Positions 34,121 through 46,700 of a DNA stretch of 64,000 nt are shown here, in pieces (the stretch's first letter is position 1; each line of letters begins with the position of its first letter). Position numbers and translations under genes: made by a program. Source of the DNA: Spinacia oleracea (lineage: Eukaryota; Streptophyta; Magnoliopsida; Caryophyllales; Amaranthaceae); NCBI RefSeq assembly GCF_020520425.1, contig NC_079492.1:117897157-117961156 (forward strand), read 5' to 3'. The notes beneath the pieces are model-generated. The model ran no database searches. It had not been told where the DNA came from and was given only the letters and a program-made list of their open reading frames with translations.

Positions 34121-37100
34121 ATGGCCGAACCACACTCTGACAGAGAGTATACTGGTGAGGAAGAAGAGAGACGGCCTCTCGAGAGGAGTCAACGTCATAT
34201 AGAAGAAGCCAATCGAATCGCAAATGCAGGAAGCACACCACGTCGGGTGCAGGAAGCTGAGGTGGTCGTAGAGGAAGAACCAATTGTGGAAGCGTCTCCG
34301 CCGGGTGGCCACCTAAGCCCCAGCGTCCGAGATGTCGTGCTGGATGAGAATTTGGACTTGCCAGTCTCGGTGGGGTCGCTGCGCGAGATCTTAGCAGGAT
34401 TCCAACAGCAAATGAATCAAACCTTTCGACAGCAGATGAGCACCACATTACAAGATGAAATTCGGAAAAACATGCTAATCTACAGCACTGAGAGGACGGC
34501 TCCACAGAGGCCCCTCAACCTGGGCGTCAATCGGATAAACAGAATGCCACTTAGATCCAATGTATGGAGAGCTGGAGAAAGCTCCCGTCCGCAGGCTAGC
34601 CATGGAATCAGCCCTGTGCCTGAGTGCTCGGGGATTGACCGCGGCCTCCCAACTTCTCTACTTCGAAGGGACCAAGTCATACGACCACGATCTAGGGAAA
34701 ACCCACCAGCCGTCTTACAGTCCGCCTCGAGGCGTCAAGAATATTATGAAGCTGAATCTGAACTATCGGACACTGGGTCCACCCCTGTGATGGAAGATCC
34801 GTCATTTTACCCCTCTACTCGAGGACAGACCCAGATAACGCCCAACAGGGTAAGCCTGCGTCCCCGCCTGCTCTCCTGCCGCCGTGAACCAACTTACCAC
34901 ATTCAGCAAGGGTTTAATAATCTGACGCTAAGGCACATGAGTACTCCCTTCTCCGAGGATATCATGAACGCCCCGAAAGAGCCCAAGGTAAAAACTCCTA
35001 CCATTGAAGCCTACACTAGTAGAAAAAATCCCTGTTGCAGCGTACATGGATAAATACCCTGCAACAAGGAATCGGTCAAACCATTTAAAAGGTTGTTGCA
35101 GCGTACAATTATAATGTTCGCTGCGATACCTGTTTTTGCAGGGGGCTTTTTCGTGTTCGCTGCGATAGCCTATTACGTGTTGCAGCGTACATGTATTTGT
35201 TCGGTGCAACAGGTCTGGATAAATTTTTTGTTTGATTATAATTCATTAACACCAAGCCAGTCGCGTTTCACTTTGAAAAATTTTAGCAAGCTTTCACCTT
35301 CTTCCTCCCTTCTTCGATCTTCAATGGGATGCCAAAGAAAAATTTCGATCTTCGATCTTCTTCGATGGACTACCAGTAATCTTGTCCCGCTCCTCAGCTC
35401 TCTTCTTTATTCACCTTCCCCCTTCTTCTTCCCCTCTGTGTTTTGGAACCTGGTCCGACTACCAGCCTGCCGTAATTTTTGCAGACCTAGCTTGCCGGGA
35501 TTTTACAAGCAGACCTAGCACGACGGCGCCGTTCCCTTCTCTTGTCAAGATTTTTAGAATTACGTTTAGGAAATTAGGGTTTGTGAATTTGAATTTGGGG
35601 ATTTTGGAGTTAGGGCTTTTCGTATTGGCGGCAGAGCACCACTCGGAACCACTCCACAGCAGCGGCATGAGTGACTGACGACAGCCCGCAGTGGTGGTCG
35701 ACGGAGCAAGCTAGGTCTATTACAGGTACGCCTTTCACGTTGATTAGATGTTATTTACTCTGCAGCTCTATTGTTGACTTGGTGATGAGGGACTATATTA
35801 AAATTGATTGCATTTACTAAATAAGTAATACACCGTCTGATTTAAAGTAGCACAGCCTAATTAGAAGTTTTCTTAAATTTCTCATAGCTTGTACGTTTCA
35901 GAGTGTAGGGTATACTAATTAAGTAATTGTTGGTCAGTTTTTAGATTCCTAAACCTTTCATTTAACTTTGAGAATCATTTGAGTAATACAATTGTTTGTG
36001 CAAATTGCATTTCAATATGATTTAAAGCAATGTAAAAACTATCATGGGTCCTATGCCTGATGTTTCGTATCTGTGTTAAGTTGAAAACTAGCGGTATATG
36101 ATTGATACCCAGTGTTGGATGCCTTTAAGGAAAGACTTATGTTAAGAAGTGAAGCGAGCTCTAGACGAGGAGCTCTCATTCCTCTTTAATGTTGTTTTCC
36201 TAAAGAGGACTTATCAAGTTGTACTGTGCTGAGTGCAAAACAATATTTTCCTATTTCTAATCTTTCCTGGTCTAAAAGTATATCAGCAGGATTAGACATT
36301 AGAATAGCATGTATCTAATGTCAATGAAAAATGAAATCTATGTGGACTGTTTAGTTTAATCCTATCTCCATAGCTGCTTGAATATCTCTAGCAAGGACTT
36401 ACTCCACCCACTTTGCAGCGATTACATCCTCAATTCGAAAACAAAAGCAAAATTAGTATTTAGCTGTTCTTGTCGTTAAAGATAAATTTGAGGATATGCT
36501 AGTATTCGGAGATAGATCAATCTCATACACATAAATAGTAAAATTGTTAGAGTTTGTGTTTTTAGTGTTTTTTTTACAAAACGTTTTGTTGTTAGTTTTC
36601 AATATTAACATGATTAGTATGCGTTTATGTACATTATACAAACTACATTATGTAAAAGAACGGAAAATTGGCAAATGGGCTGTGTGTGATTGAGTTATTC
36701 CATTTCCTATATGTGGTCTTAGATTTCACGCATGTGAGATTGATCAATCTTGGATATTAACATAGACTTTCACTGGAAATAATAGTCATATAAACTAATT
36801 GGGGTGTTTAGAAAAATCTGTCAATTTTTCTTAAGATGGTTTTGGTTTATGAATGATTTCCTGTAACACATTCCCCGTTTTGATTCTGAGCATGAAGCAA
36901 AGTGGTTGTGCGTCAAAGAGACCAGCTATAGTTTTCCTCCACAGCACGCACAAGTGCAAAGAATGGTTACGGCCTTTGCTTGAGGTGGCTATGACTATTA
37001 AATGGTGTATTTTACTTGAATTAATCTTGCATTGTTGAGCGCAAGCGTTTTGACTGTTCTCATATATTCCAGGCATACGCCTCACGCGGATATATTGTTG

Positions 37101-40100
37101 TTGCTATTGATTCACGTTATCATGGTGAACGCACATATAGTCTAACTATATATTCCCCCCCCCCCCTCCATGTTGCATTGCACATTGAGTACCACCACAA
37201 TATGTTGACATCACACCAGAAAGGGAACCCAAAGGAAGTAATTGTTGGATGGTATGCTCTAACTCAACTCCTGTATTATCTCGGATCCTTCCATTAGGTT
37301 GTCATGTCATGTCATATATCTGAAGTAGGGTGGCTATCTATCTGAATATTGCTACATTGTACAGTTTCTAGTTTGCACACAGTGTAAAAGCTGCTTCTGC
37401 TGTTAAAGCATCCGATTACGCATATGCTTTTTATGTGGTTTTGACTGTTGGATGGATTTGGAGGATAAGCCTTGCACTTTAATTACTTTGCTGGATAGAT
37501 TTGGAGGATATGCTTCTTAATCCTTTTGCGTTGGAACTTATACAATCTAAATATATCTTGTTACTTCATGAGTTCTGGTAAATTTTGAATCATAAAAACC
37601 TTCAAATTTTGGAATAAATAGTGCTGCCAAGGTCGTGATATTCACAAGCTGGTACATAGCTAATACACGCTTTCCTACCAATTTACTTTGATCTTGGTGT
37701 CTCATCTCCCCAATTTTTGTGCTGCAGGTATTCAACCGGATTTGGTGTTACGAGAGGTTCTGCTTTGATCCATGAATTCTACTCTAGAGAGGTTGCAAAT
37801 CCTTTCCATGTACCAGTGGACACTACATTCAGAAATGGAGAGGCAACCATAAAAGCCTTTGTCTCTGTTAATTTATCTCTTGGAGACCAGTCACTTGCTG
37901 CTCAATTTCAGAAAATTCCTGCAGAACTTCGAATGTCAGAAGCAGAGAGGGTTGAATGTAGGCACTTAACCCTAGTTCTCTTGATTAATTAACCCTGCTA
38001 CATTTGAAAAATACTCCAGTAGTCTTGTGGGTCCTATATTTTAAGCTCTCAATTGCTTCTTGCAGGTTAGATTGTTGCATCTACATGGGTCTTATCAACT
38101 TGATCAACTCATCATGTGTGAGGTAGGACTTTGGTCTGTTGCTCTTCTCTAATATCAGGCCCACTGATCTTATTAATGTTCTCTTATGCTGCTGTAGTGC
38201 TTTCCTCAGTTAATTCTTTGGCTCAATGTCTCTATAGTCTTCCTTAATTGTGTTCACTCGATTCAAACTCTTTTTTTTTTACTATTGTTGTTATGGCAAT
38301 AGCTATTATTTGAGATTCATGGCTTGCTGGAAGGACTGATTCATATGATTAGTTTTAAGTTTCCAAGACTCAATCCAGTCTATTTATGCACATTTGAGAC
38401 TTGTTTGGTCGTTATAGGTCATATTTAGGCTAAAATAAGGCATTTTCGCTCCCAACTTTGAAATAAAGAACCTAAGGACTCATTTTAAGCATTTTACATG
38501 ATTAATATGATTAGTTTTAGTTAAAATACTCATTCCAATCTATCTTTGCACTTTTAAGGCTCATTAGGCCGTTATAGGTCATATTTAGGCTAAAATGACA
38601 TTTTCGCTCCCAACTTTGAACTAATGAACCTAAAAACTCATTTAAAACTTTAATAAATGATTCATATCATTAGTTTTAACTTTCCAAGACTTAATCCAAT
38701 CTATTTATGCACATTCGAGACTTCTTTGGCCGTTATAGGTCATATTTAGGCTAAAATGACATTTTCGCTCCCAACTTTGAACTAACGAAATTAACAACTC
38801 ATTTCTAACTTATTAAATGATTCAAATGAATATTTTTAACTTTTCAAGACTCAATCCGATCTATTTATGCACATTTGAGACTTGTTTGGTCGTTATAGGT
38901 CGTATTTAGGCTAAAATATGGCATTTTCGCTCCAAACTTTGAACTAAAGAACCTAAGGACTCATTTTAAGCATTTTACATGATTAATATGATTAGTTTTA
39001 AGGTTAAAATACTCATTCCAATATGTCTTTGCACTTTTAAGGCTCATTAGGCCGTTATAGGTCATATTTAGGCTAAAATGACATTTTCGCTCCCAACTTT
39101 GAACTAACGAACCTAAACACTCATTTCAAACTTTAATACATGACATTCTTGGTGTTGGGGTCTGTTTATTAGAAAAGAGTAATATGCATAGTTTTAACTT
39201 TCTTAAACTAATATGCATAGTTTTAATATGCATAGGTTTAACTTTCTTAAACTAATTCAAATCTATTTATGCACATTTAAGGCTCATTAGATCGCTATTA
39301 GGTCATATTTAGAGCTTAAATGACATTTACGCTCCCAACTTTGAACTAAAGAACCTAAGGACTCATTTTATTCTTATTACATGATTAATATACATAGTAT
39401 TAACTTTCTAAAACACATTCCAAACTATTTATGCACATTTAAGGCTCATTGGATCGTTATAGGTCATATTTAGAGCTAAAATGACATTTACGCTCCCAAC
39501 TTTGAACTAAAAAACCTAAGGACTCATTTGATTCTTATTAAATGATTAATATGCATATTTTTAACTTTCTAAAACTCATTCCAATCTATGTATGCACATT
39601 TAAGGCTCATTGGGTCGTTATTGGTCATATTTAGAGCTAGAATGACATTTCCGCTCCCAACTTTGAACTAAAGAACCTAAGGACTCATTTGATTCTTATA
39701 AAATGATTAATATGCATTATTTAACTTTATAAAAATCATTCTAATCTGTGTATGTACATTTAAGGATCATTGGGTCGTTATAGGTCATATTTAGAGCAAA
39801 AATGATATTTACGCTCCCAACTTTGAACTAAAGAACCTATGGACTCATTTTATTCTTATTACATGATTAATATGCATAGTTTGAACTTTATTAAACTCAT
39901 TCCAATATATTTATGCACATTTAAGGGTCATTGGATCGTTATAGGCCATATTTAGGCTAAAATGACATTTTCCTTACTCTTGACTCGTATTCTAGACTAT
40001 TAGGACATTGTCAATAGTTGCTTGAATGTTAAAATGTTATATTTAATTTGCATTTAATCTGATGCTTGATTGAAATTTTTGTTTTTGTAAAGGTCTATAC

Positions 40101-42383
40101 TCTCAGGAATGCGCCTTATGCTAGTGAGGAAATTGATGTGGTTCGTGAGCAATGGGCTAGTTTTTTACCAGCAAATATTTATTATTGGCCTGAGCGCGCT
40201 TGATCGAGTTGGTTTAGAAGTTATAGAACAATCTTTTATATTAAAATGTATGCGTACGTTGAAATTGGAACATATATTTAAATGTACGTGCACTTTGGTT
40301 TCATGTATACAAAACAACAATTATTGTTTTTATATTTGTTATACAGGTTGCGATATTCTATTATTGTTGTGACAGGTTTCTATATTTGGTGCAAGGCACT
40401 CTAGGTATCCCTAAACAAAATTAAAATTTTCCCGCCAAAAGTGCTTTATTGCAGCGTACATATATATGTGTACGCTGCAACAAGGGTGTAAAATTTGGCA
40501 AAATTTCAGACTTGTTGCAGCGTACAAATAAATGTACCCTGCAAAAAGTGTAGTTTTTTGCAGCGTACACGACTATGTACGCTGCAACAAGTCGAAAATT
40601 TTGCCAATTTTTTGACACTTGTTGCAGCGTACATATATATGTACGCTGCAAAAAACCACTTTTTGCAGCGAACATTGTACGCTGCAACAAGTTCAGACTT
40701 GTTGCAGGGCCCCCAGTTGCAGCATACAATGTACGCTGCAACAGGGGTCTAAAAGCCCGCTGCAAAAAGGGTTTTTTCTACTAGTGCTATGACGGTACCA
40801 CCGATCCCGATATGCACTTAGTTGCATACCGCCATCATATGAATGTTCAAGGAACCAACGAAGCCACTTGGTGCAAATATTTCCCGGCCACTCTCAAAGG
40901 AGTAGCGTCTAAGTGGTTTGAGCGATTGCCCCCAGGGTCAATTGCCTCTTTCAACGAACTGCAAACTCTGTTCTCCACTAGGTTCATGGCACACAAGGAA
41001 GAAAGGAAAACAAGTATGCACTTGGGACGAATTCAACAGGGGAAAGATGAATCACTAAGAAGCTATGTGAAACGTTTCAACCTAGAGGCCAGACAGATCC
41101 CAGATTTGCCTGACGACGTCTCCTTCGATAATTTTATCAGGGGATTGAAGAAGGGATCCTTTAAGTTTGACCTAGTCAAGAAAATTTTGCGGACTATGGC
41201 CGAAGATTTGGACGAGGCCGAAGCATTTATCCATGCAACAGAAATATGCAGCTTGTCAAAAGATGGAAGGACTGGAGAAGCAACAGATTCCTCAGGGAAG
41301 AAAGACAAAATAGACCGAAAAGCCCCACGAGTAAATGGTACTTGGGCACTCTCAAAAGAGCATGATACCAATTCTCCTGGACACAAGAGAGAACGTCCAC
41401 AAGAAAGGGAATACTTCGAGTATAACACAGATCTCCTCACGATACTGAAAGACGTCGGAACCAGGTTTGACCTTGAACGACCTTTCCCCATGAAGTCTCC
41501 TGCTGAGAGTCGAGACCCTAAGTTGTATTGCCACTTCCATGAAGACATAGGGTATGAAACCAAGAACTGTAGAATCTTGAAGAGAGCTCTAGACGGCCTA
41601 GCCTCTAAAGGACACCTCAAGAACTACTTACAGAGGAATGCTCACGGCTCTGGAAAAAACCAGTACAAAAAGAACAAGTCACTTGTCTCACCTACAGAGG
41701 GAAATCACAGCGAAGGAGGGTTTGTAGCCGTCATATCTGGGGGACCAGCCGCTGGAGGACCCACCATGAGGGGGCAGAAAGATTATGCTCGCCGCCTGGG
41801 GCAGGTAATGCTGTCAGGAAAGTCACCTCTTGACCCATTCCCAAGGATCGAGGTATGTGAGTCGGATGGTGGACGAATAGCCACTCCGCATGATGATCCT
41901 CTTGTGGTCGAGTTCAAAATATCCAATATGAGGGTGAAGCGCATCCTAATAGACACGGGGAGCTCGTCAGACATAATGAGCGCGGAATGCCTCAACCGCC
42001 TAGCACATGACCCCAAAACTATGGATAGAATACACTATCCCATCATTGGTTTTGGAGGAAGCATTATACATCCTGTAGGCGTCATCACTTTGCCGGTTCG
42101 AATTGGGGATAGAAAAAATGGACGAAAGATGGAAGTGAACTTCCTAATTGTTAAGGACTTGACAGCATACAACGTCATCTTGGGACGACCCACCCTGAAC
42201 AAGATTAAAGCAGTAGTCGTTACTCATCTGATGCTTTTGAAGTTTGTATGTGATGATGGGGCAATAGGAACCATACATGGAGACCAACAACAAGCAAGAG
42301 ACTGTTACCTCACCACCCTCAACCCGTCAGCGTGGAGCGTGGAAGAAAGATTCGACCGAAGCCAGAAGCAAAAGAAAGCATGA
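34121..42383 (+). CDS. gag-protease of second gypsy element, interrupted by CACTA
   Basis: Starts at ATG 34121 (MAEPHSDREYTGEEEE). The left part runs to 35013 and the right part resumes at 40790. Discounting the CACTA element and one CTA gives 2487 bases, 828 codons, with no internal stop. An acidic N-terminus is followed by a Retrotrans_gag domain starting right at the junction (YDGTTDP, KYFPATLKGVASKWFERLPP, LRSYVKRFNLEARQIPDLP). A Cys/His block YCHFHEDIGYETKNC replaces the classic knuckle. An aspartic protease has ILIDTGSSSDIM near 41943-41980 and YNVILGRPTLNKI near 42170. The frame ends at 42383, just after the protease. With the insertion present the protein cannot be made whole, though each half is still open. 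Confidence 0.85.
35011..35013. repeat. TSD of CACTA element, left copy (CTA)
   Basis: The three-base CTA recurs at 40787-40789, the duplication size typical for CACTA transposons. Confidence 0.8.
35030..35225. repeat. CACTA left subterminal repeats
   Basis: At least three units of TTGCAGCGTAC(A/T) paired with inverted GTTCGCTGCGA or CCCTGCAAC forms. These are expected transposase-binding sites. Confidence 0.75.
35226..36885 (+). other. CACTA interior, possible captured leader
   Basis: 35280-35720 is CT-rich and looks like a plant 5' leader with a donor-like CAG/GTACGC at about 35725. The rest is AT-rich, intron-like sequence. It may be the first exon and intron of a captured gene, but no protein could be recognised. 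Confidence 0.35.
36890..37140 (+). pseudogene. captured alpha/beta hydrolase fragment
   Basis: Two exon-like pieces: about 36890-36984, encoding KRPAIVFLHSTHKCKEWLRP, and about 37073-37140, encoding AYASRGYIVVAIDSRYHGER. A short intron lies between them (donor GGTGGC or nearby, acceptor TTCCAG at about 37072). The second piece has the GY..(5)..DSRYHGER motif of a plant alpha/beta hydrolase family, N-terminal to the nucleophile. The catalytic serine region is not present. It lies in the CACTA element upstream of and in the same orientation as the eIF3f piece. Confidence 0.7.
37169..37957 (+). pseudogene. captured eIF3 subunit f fragment
   Basis: The piece at 37169-37251 encodes EYHHNMLTSHQKGNPKEVIV followed by GW. 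It is spliced (donor GTATGC at 37252, acceptor TGCAG ending 37727) to 37728-37957, which encodes YSTGFGV..ALIHEFYSREVANPFHVPVD and SVNLSLGDQSLAAQF. The codon split across the junction is kept. This is the MPN domain region of translation initiation factor eIF3f, with the intron still in place, so genomic DNA rather than mRNA was captured. The natural protein continues further on both sides. A further donor-like GTAGGC follows at 37958. Confidence 0.85.
38390..39975. repeat. tandem array of about 160 bp inside CACTA
   Basis: The phrase GCTCCCAACTTTGAA (with small variants) recurs at about 38448, 38606, 38767, 38929, 39089, 39331, 39492, 39652 and 39812, so nearly all spacings are 158-162 bp. 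The one gap of about 242 bp contains an extra duplicated ATGCATAGTTTTAACTTTC segment. Each unit also contains GTTATAGGTCATATTTAG and a TTTATGCACATTTAAGG phrase. The last copy is partial. Confidence 0.9.
40445..40765. repeat. CACTA right subterminal repeats
   Basis: At least six hairpin units of TTGCAGCGTAC paired with GTACGCTGCAA. The unit at 40622-40651 is a perfect 30-base palindrome. They resemble the left subterminal repeats. Confidence 0.85.
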
Positions 42384-43115
42384 AGAAGAACTTCCAGCCG
42401 CCAATGAGAGTAAACCAGCCAAAGCTGAACCAGTCAAGATAGAGAAAAGTGGATGAAAATAGAATGTCATTAGGATAACTCATGTAACTTAAGCCTACAA
42501 AAAGGCCTAACTATCGTACTAGAGCCTACAAAACGGCCTAATTATCGTACTAGAGCCTACGAAACGGCCTGTAAATGCCCGCCTACAGAGCGGTGAATTT
42601 AGTTTTGCTACTTAGTAAATTAATGAATGTTTTCTTATCTGACGAATACAAGGCTCAATAAATCCCCTTAAGACGCTAAGAGGTGGAGAAATCCACAAAA
42701 AACAAACGGTGACGTCACTATTTACCAAATGAATGACGACCCTAAAAGTACCATGTACTAACAAAAACGCAAAAGTAAGACTCAACAAGAGCAGACACTC
42801 AATATGACGCCTCCTCCTTGGAAGGCGTCCCAAAAAGACTAATCGGTTGACGGCCTGAGAAGTGGCCTAGATTAGCGCCTCAAATTAGGCTGATCACCTA
42901 AAACACTGGGGTACCCGTCCATCAAATGGACCAAAAAGAAAGTTCCTAAGAAATCAGTAATAAACTGAAATGGAATAAAAAACAAGTGCACAGGAGGCAC
43001 AAAATATTCATACATGCGCACAAGGTGCAAACAAACCAAAAAAATGAATGCCAAAAGGCACCAAAGTTAATACAAGCGCCCACGGCGCCATCCAAACTAA
43101 TTAAACAAAGGCCAC
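42384..43115 (+). other. region between gag-pro and the antisense gene
   Basis: Noncoding. It holds a short tandem repeat at about 42490-42590 (GCCTACAAAACGGCCTAATT.. unit of about 31 bp, two to three copies) and an AATAAA at about 42657. The two genes of the element converge here. Confidence 0.6.
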
Positions 43116-43756
43116 CTAGGGATGAGGGGCGGTGGAGCTCTCGTCCTGAACGTCTTGGCCTTCGGGGGAATTCACTTCTTCCTTCTCCACATCCTCATCT
43201 TCCCCCTCGCTAAAAAACTCAGGGGGATCCAGGCCAAGGCGTCTAGCTGTCGAGACGGCCATCTGGTAGGAGATACGACGTTTAAACCAGGAGAAGTCCT
43301 TCCCGTCCATAGACTGATCCCACGGCCGCCGAGAAATCTCCAAAATAGATTCTTCGCCAGACTTGAAAGAGCTAGCGGCCTCTCTGCGCACGGCCTCAAT
43401 CTCGTCTTGGGTAGCCTTAAGCTGACCTTCCAAGGCGTCCACTTTGGAAGAGAAATTGGTCACCCGCTCCGAGACGGAGGAATACTCCTTTCTCAGCACG
43501 ACCAACCTCTCCTCATGCTCCAGCAATTTCTTTTCATAGTTCTAGCATCCTCCTCAGCCTTCTTCAGAGCGTCTGTCTCGGACTTAATCTTCTTGTCCGT
43601 GTCCACATTGATCAATCTGGCTGTCCTCTCAGCATACTTCACATGATTCTCATCTGGTCCTTATGCTTGAGCATCTCTTTATGCATATCAAATCGGTAGT
43701 GCCTACTCTCGGCATAACGGATGAAGAGCTGCCGAGACCAAAATAGATTTAAAAAA

Positions 43757-43788
<32 letters not shown>

Positions 43789-46700
43789 AAATAAAGTATC
43801 TCACATCAAGTACGAGGGACTTAATAGACCCAAAGTACCCCAGGTCAATCCCGGGAAGCGACCTCACATATTCCTCAGGAATGGCAGCATAGACGTCCGA
43901 AAGGATCTTATCCTTTTCCTCTGAGCTGAAACCGCCTGACGGGGGGATGTTCGCCACTTCAGTACGTCGCATCCGTTTGAACATATCAACTGCATCAATG
44001 TCAAAACATCAAATACCATAAAACAATACCAAGTTGTCATGACAACCTAAAGGTACAGAGACACTAACCACTTGACGGAGCCGGAGGAGGCATGGGAGCA
44101 TCACCAGCAGGAGAATCTTCGGCCTCCTTGCCCTTACCCTTACTCTCCCTAGACGAAGTAGTAGCTCCAGCAGCATCAGCCTGGTCGGCCGCTACCTCGT
44201 CAACGGCCGCCCTGGCCGCGGAATCTCCTTCGGTGCCCACCTGGGGAGAGGCTTCCCTGTGCTCAGGAAGAGGAGTGGAGGCCTGAGAGAAGGGAACTTC
44301 TCCCCCAGTCAGAGGAGCAGACGGTTTCACCAGCGACGGCTTCGTTGCAGCGTTGGTGGTACTCAGCTTCTTGAAAAAGGGCCGTTTAGGCTTGGGAGCC
44401 ACCGTCGAAGGCGCAGGACGCTTCTTCGTAGCTGACGAAGTGGGCTCCTGAAAAATGCAACAAGTAAGCAACCAAGCCTAGACCTTGGAAGAATACAGAA
44501 GCATATTAAACGTAAACAAGAGCATACCTTGGCAACATCACCAGAGGCACCCTCGTCGGACTTTTTGGAGGAGTCCTTTTTCTTGGCTTCCACGGCCTTA
44601 AGAATGTCCTCAGCGTACACCTCGGACAACCAAGTAGGTACATCCACTAAAACCTTGTCTTCAGGGGATAAACGATCCATGGCAGAATCTACACAAAACC
44701 GAGAGAGTTAGTAGAAGAAAAAAAGCAAGGCTTTGATAAAAGTCTATGAGAAACTACCTCTACTCAAATAGGGGCAGAGACCGACGGCCGCGAGGAAAAC
44801 TATGTTGGTGAACTGACCCACATGGGGAAGCCAAGCATTTGGCACCCATGCATGACTCTTTGAAGACAGCCGATACATCTCGGCCTGAAATAAGGGCTTT
44901 ATGAGCCTCCAATCTCTTGACAAAAGGCGGGGGATGGCGTCACCCCTAGACAAATAGCGGGGACGCTGGTTCCACCTAGAAAGACGCCTCGAAAGGGAGA
45001 GGTCCTCCATTCGAATAACAGACCACTTCTTCCTCCACCAAACCCAGCTAGAGGTCTTACCAACTACCGTCTTATATCCCCGACGGCTATAGAGGGTGAA
45101 CCATCCCTGGGGAGAGCGAGAGGAAGGGGAAATATCTACAAGTCTGAGGAAAGCAGGAAAAGAAGGAGTGATGCCGCTCAAAGCACACTTGGCAAGAAAC
45201 CCAAAGACATTTGCCCAAGAGTTTGGGGTCAGCTGAGCAAGGCCAATATCATATCCCTCCAAGACGTCCATCACAAAAGGATGCAAAGGAATCCTAAGAC
45301 CCAATCTAAAAGGAGCCGTGTAGACAGCGACTTCTCCCAGAGAGAGTTGGTCTACAGAATTATGGGTCTAGGGTTCCTAAAACTAAAGCCTTGAGGCAGA
45401 AGTAAAAAACGCTCAAAGTCACGTCCCTGCTCCCTCGGATACCTCAGCCATTTCTGAAGGAAATAATGCCCTTGGTCCAAGTATGCATATAATGTTAAGT
45501 CTAATAAATGCGGTTCAGTATTAATTGACAAGTTAATAAATTCAGTGAGATCAAGTGAGCTGAATGCCTAGCTAGAGGCCGCTTCAGTTCAAGTGGAATT
45601 AATGATATTAATCCACAGCTTACTCTTGACTGAACCCGTAGGGTCACACAAATAGTACGTAAACGGATCAAGTATTTAATGGCATTAAGTACTCCATCTA
45701 TGGATATTCAGAATCGACGGATCTTGGTTTCAGTGGGAGCTGAGATTGTCAAAGGCAAGCAAATGAATACTCCGGAAACGATGATATTGCTGGAAACGGA
45801 AATATGGATCGTATAGGAAATATAAATATTATCCAAGTCGTAGATGTTGCCGGAAACGGAAACATGGTACGTATCGGAAAATATCATTGGAAATGGAAAT
45901 ATTGCCGGAATCGGAAATATTGCTGGAAACAGAAATATTGTCAGAATCGGAAATATTATCGAAATCGGAAAATAATTCCGGAAACGGGAATATTAAATAT
46001 TTGTTCGAAACGGAAATTAATTCCGGAATCGGAAATATTAAATATTGTTTGTATCGGAAATAAATTCCGGAATAGAGAATTTAATCGGAAGCGCGTCGTA
46101 CGAATTAGCATCGGACGAGACTTGCTAGACGAAGGCCCAGCGCGAAGCCAGGCCTACGCCCAACAAGCCCAAGTGCCCAAACACACGCTGCCAAGCCACG
46201 CCAGGCCCAGCGCAAGGCCAGGCCCAACAATGGCCTTGGCGCGCGCGCCGGGCTGCGACGAGTGGGCTGCGAGCAGCGCCAGCTCGTGTGGGCCACAAGG
46301 CCTGCGCGGGTTTGTGCGATGCTCGTGCTCGTGCAAAGTTTGTGTTTCAATACAAATCCTAAAGCTAATGGAATTTGTTCTATGATTAAATCCTAATCCT
46401 AATAAAGATAGAATTTGTTTAATAGAGTTTTAATAAGATTCTAATTAAATAAATTAGTATCCTAATAGGATTCCAAGTCCTTTTCCATAACTCTATAAAT
46501 AGGTGCCTAGGGTCACATATTTACATCGAGAATTGAAGTATTCAAAGGTAAGATTTTCAAGCAAAAATCAGCCACAAACACTTGCCCTATTTAGCCGAAA
46601 TTTATAGTACCTTAAGGGCCCTCTTATCTCTTCCTTCTACGAGCTCATGTTATGGAAGAAGGAGAAGAAGGAACCGAGAATAAGGTATTAGGAACAACAG

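Larger units (their letters stand above)
35014..40786. mobile_element. CACTA (En/Spm) transposon with captured gene pieces
   Basis: Ends are CACTAGTAGAAAAAA and its exact inverted copy TTTTTTCTACTAGTG, with a CTA duplication, length 5773 bp. Subterminal regions (35030-35225 and 40445-40765) hold many direct and inverted copies of TTGCAGCGTAC. No transposase sequence was found, so it depends on a partner. The interior carries exon-intron pieces of two cellular genes and a roughly 160-bp tandem array. It is a Pack-CACTA-type element. Confidence 0.92.

Noticed and set aside
35093..35678. Protein-coding genes at the left of the CACTA interior
   Set aside because: The frames are Ser/Pro/Phe-rich translations of a CT-rich leader-like stretch and the subterminal repeats.
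38390..39975. CRISPR-like array
   Set aside because: Units are contiguous with no unique spacers; this is a tandem satellite-type array in a plant transposon.
43122..43646. 174-codon plus-strand frame
   Set aside because: It is the shadow of the antisense exon with coiled coil on the other strand, which has the domain-like content.
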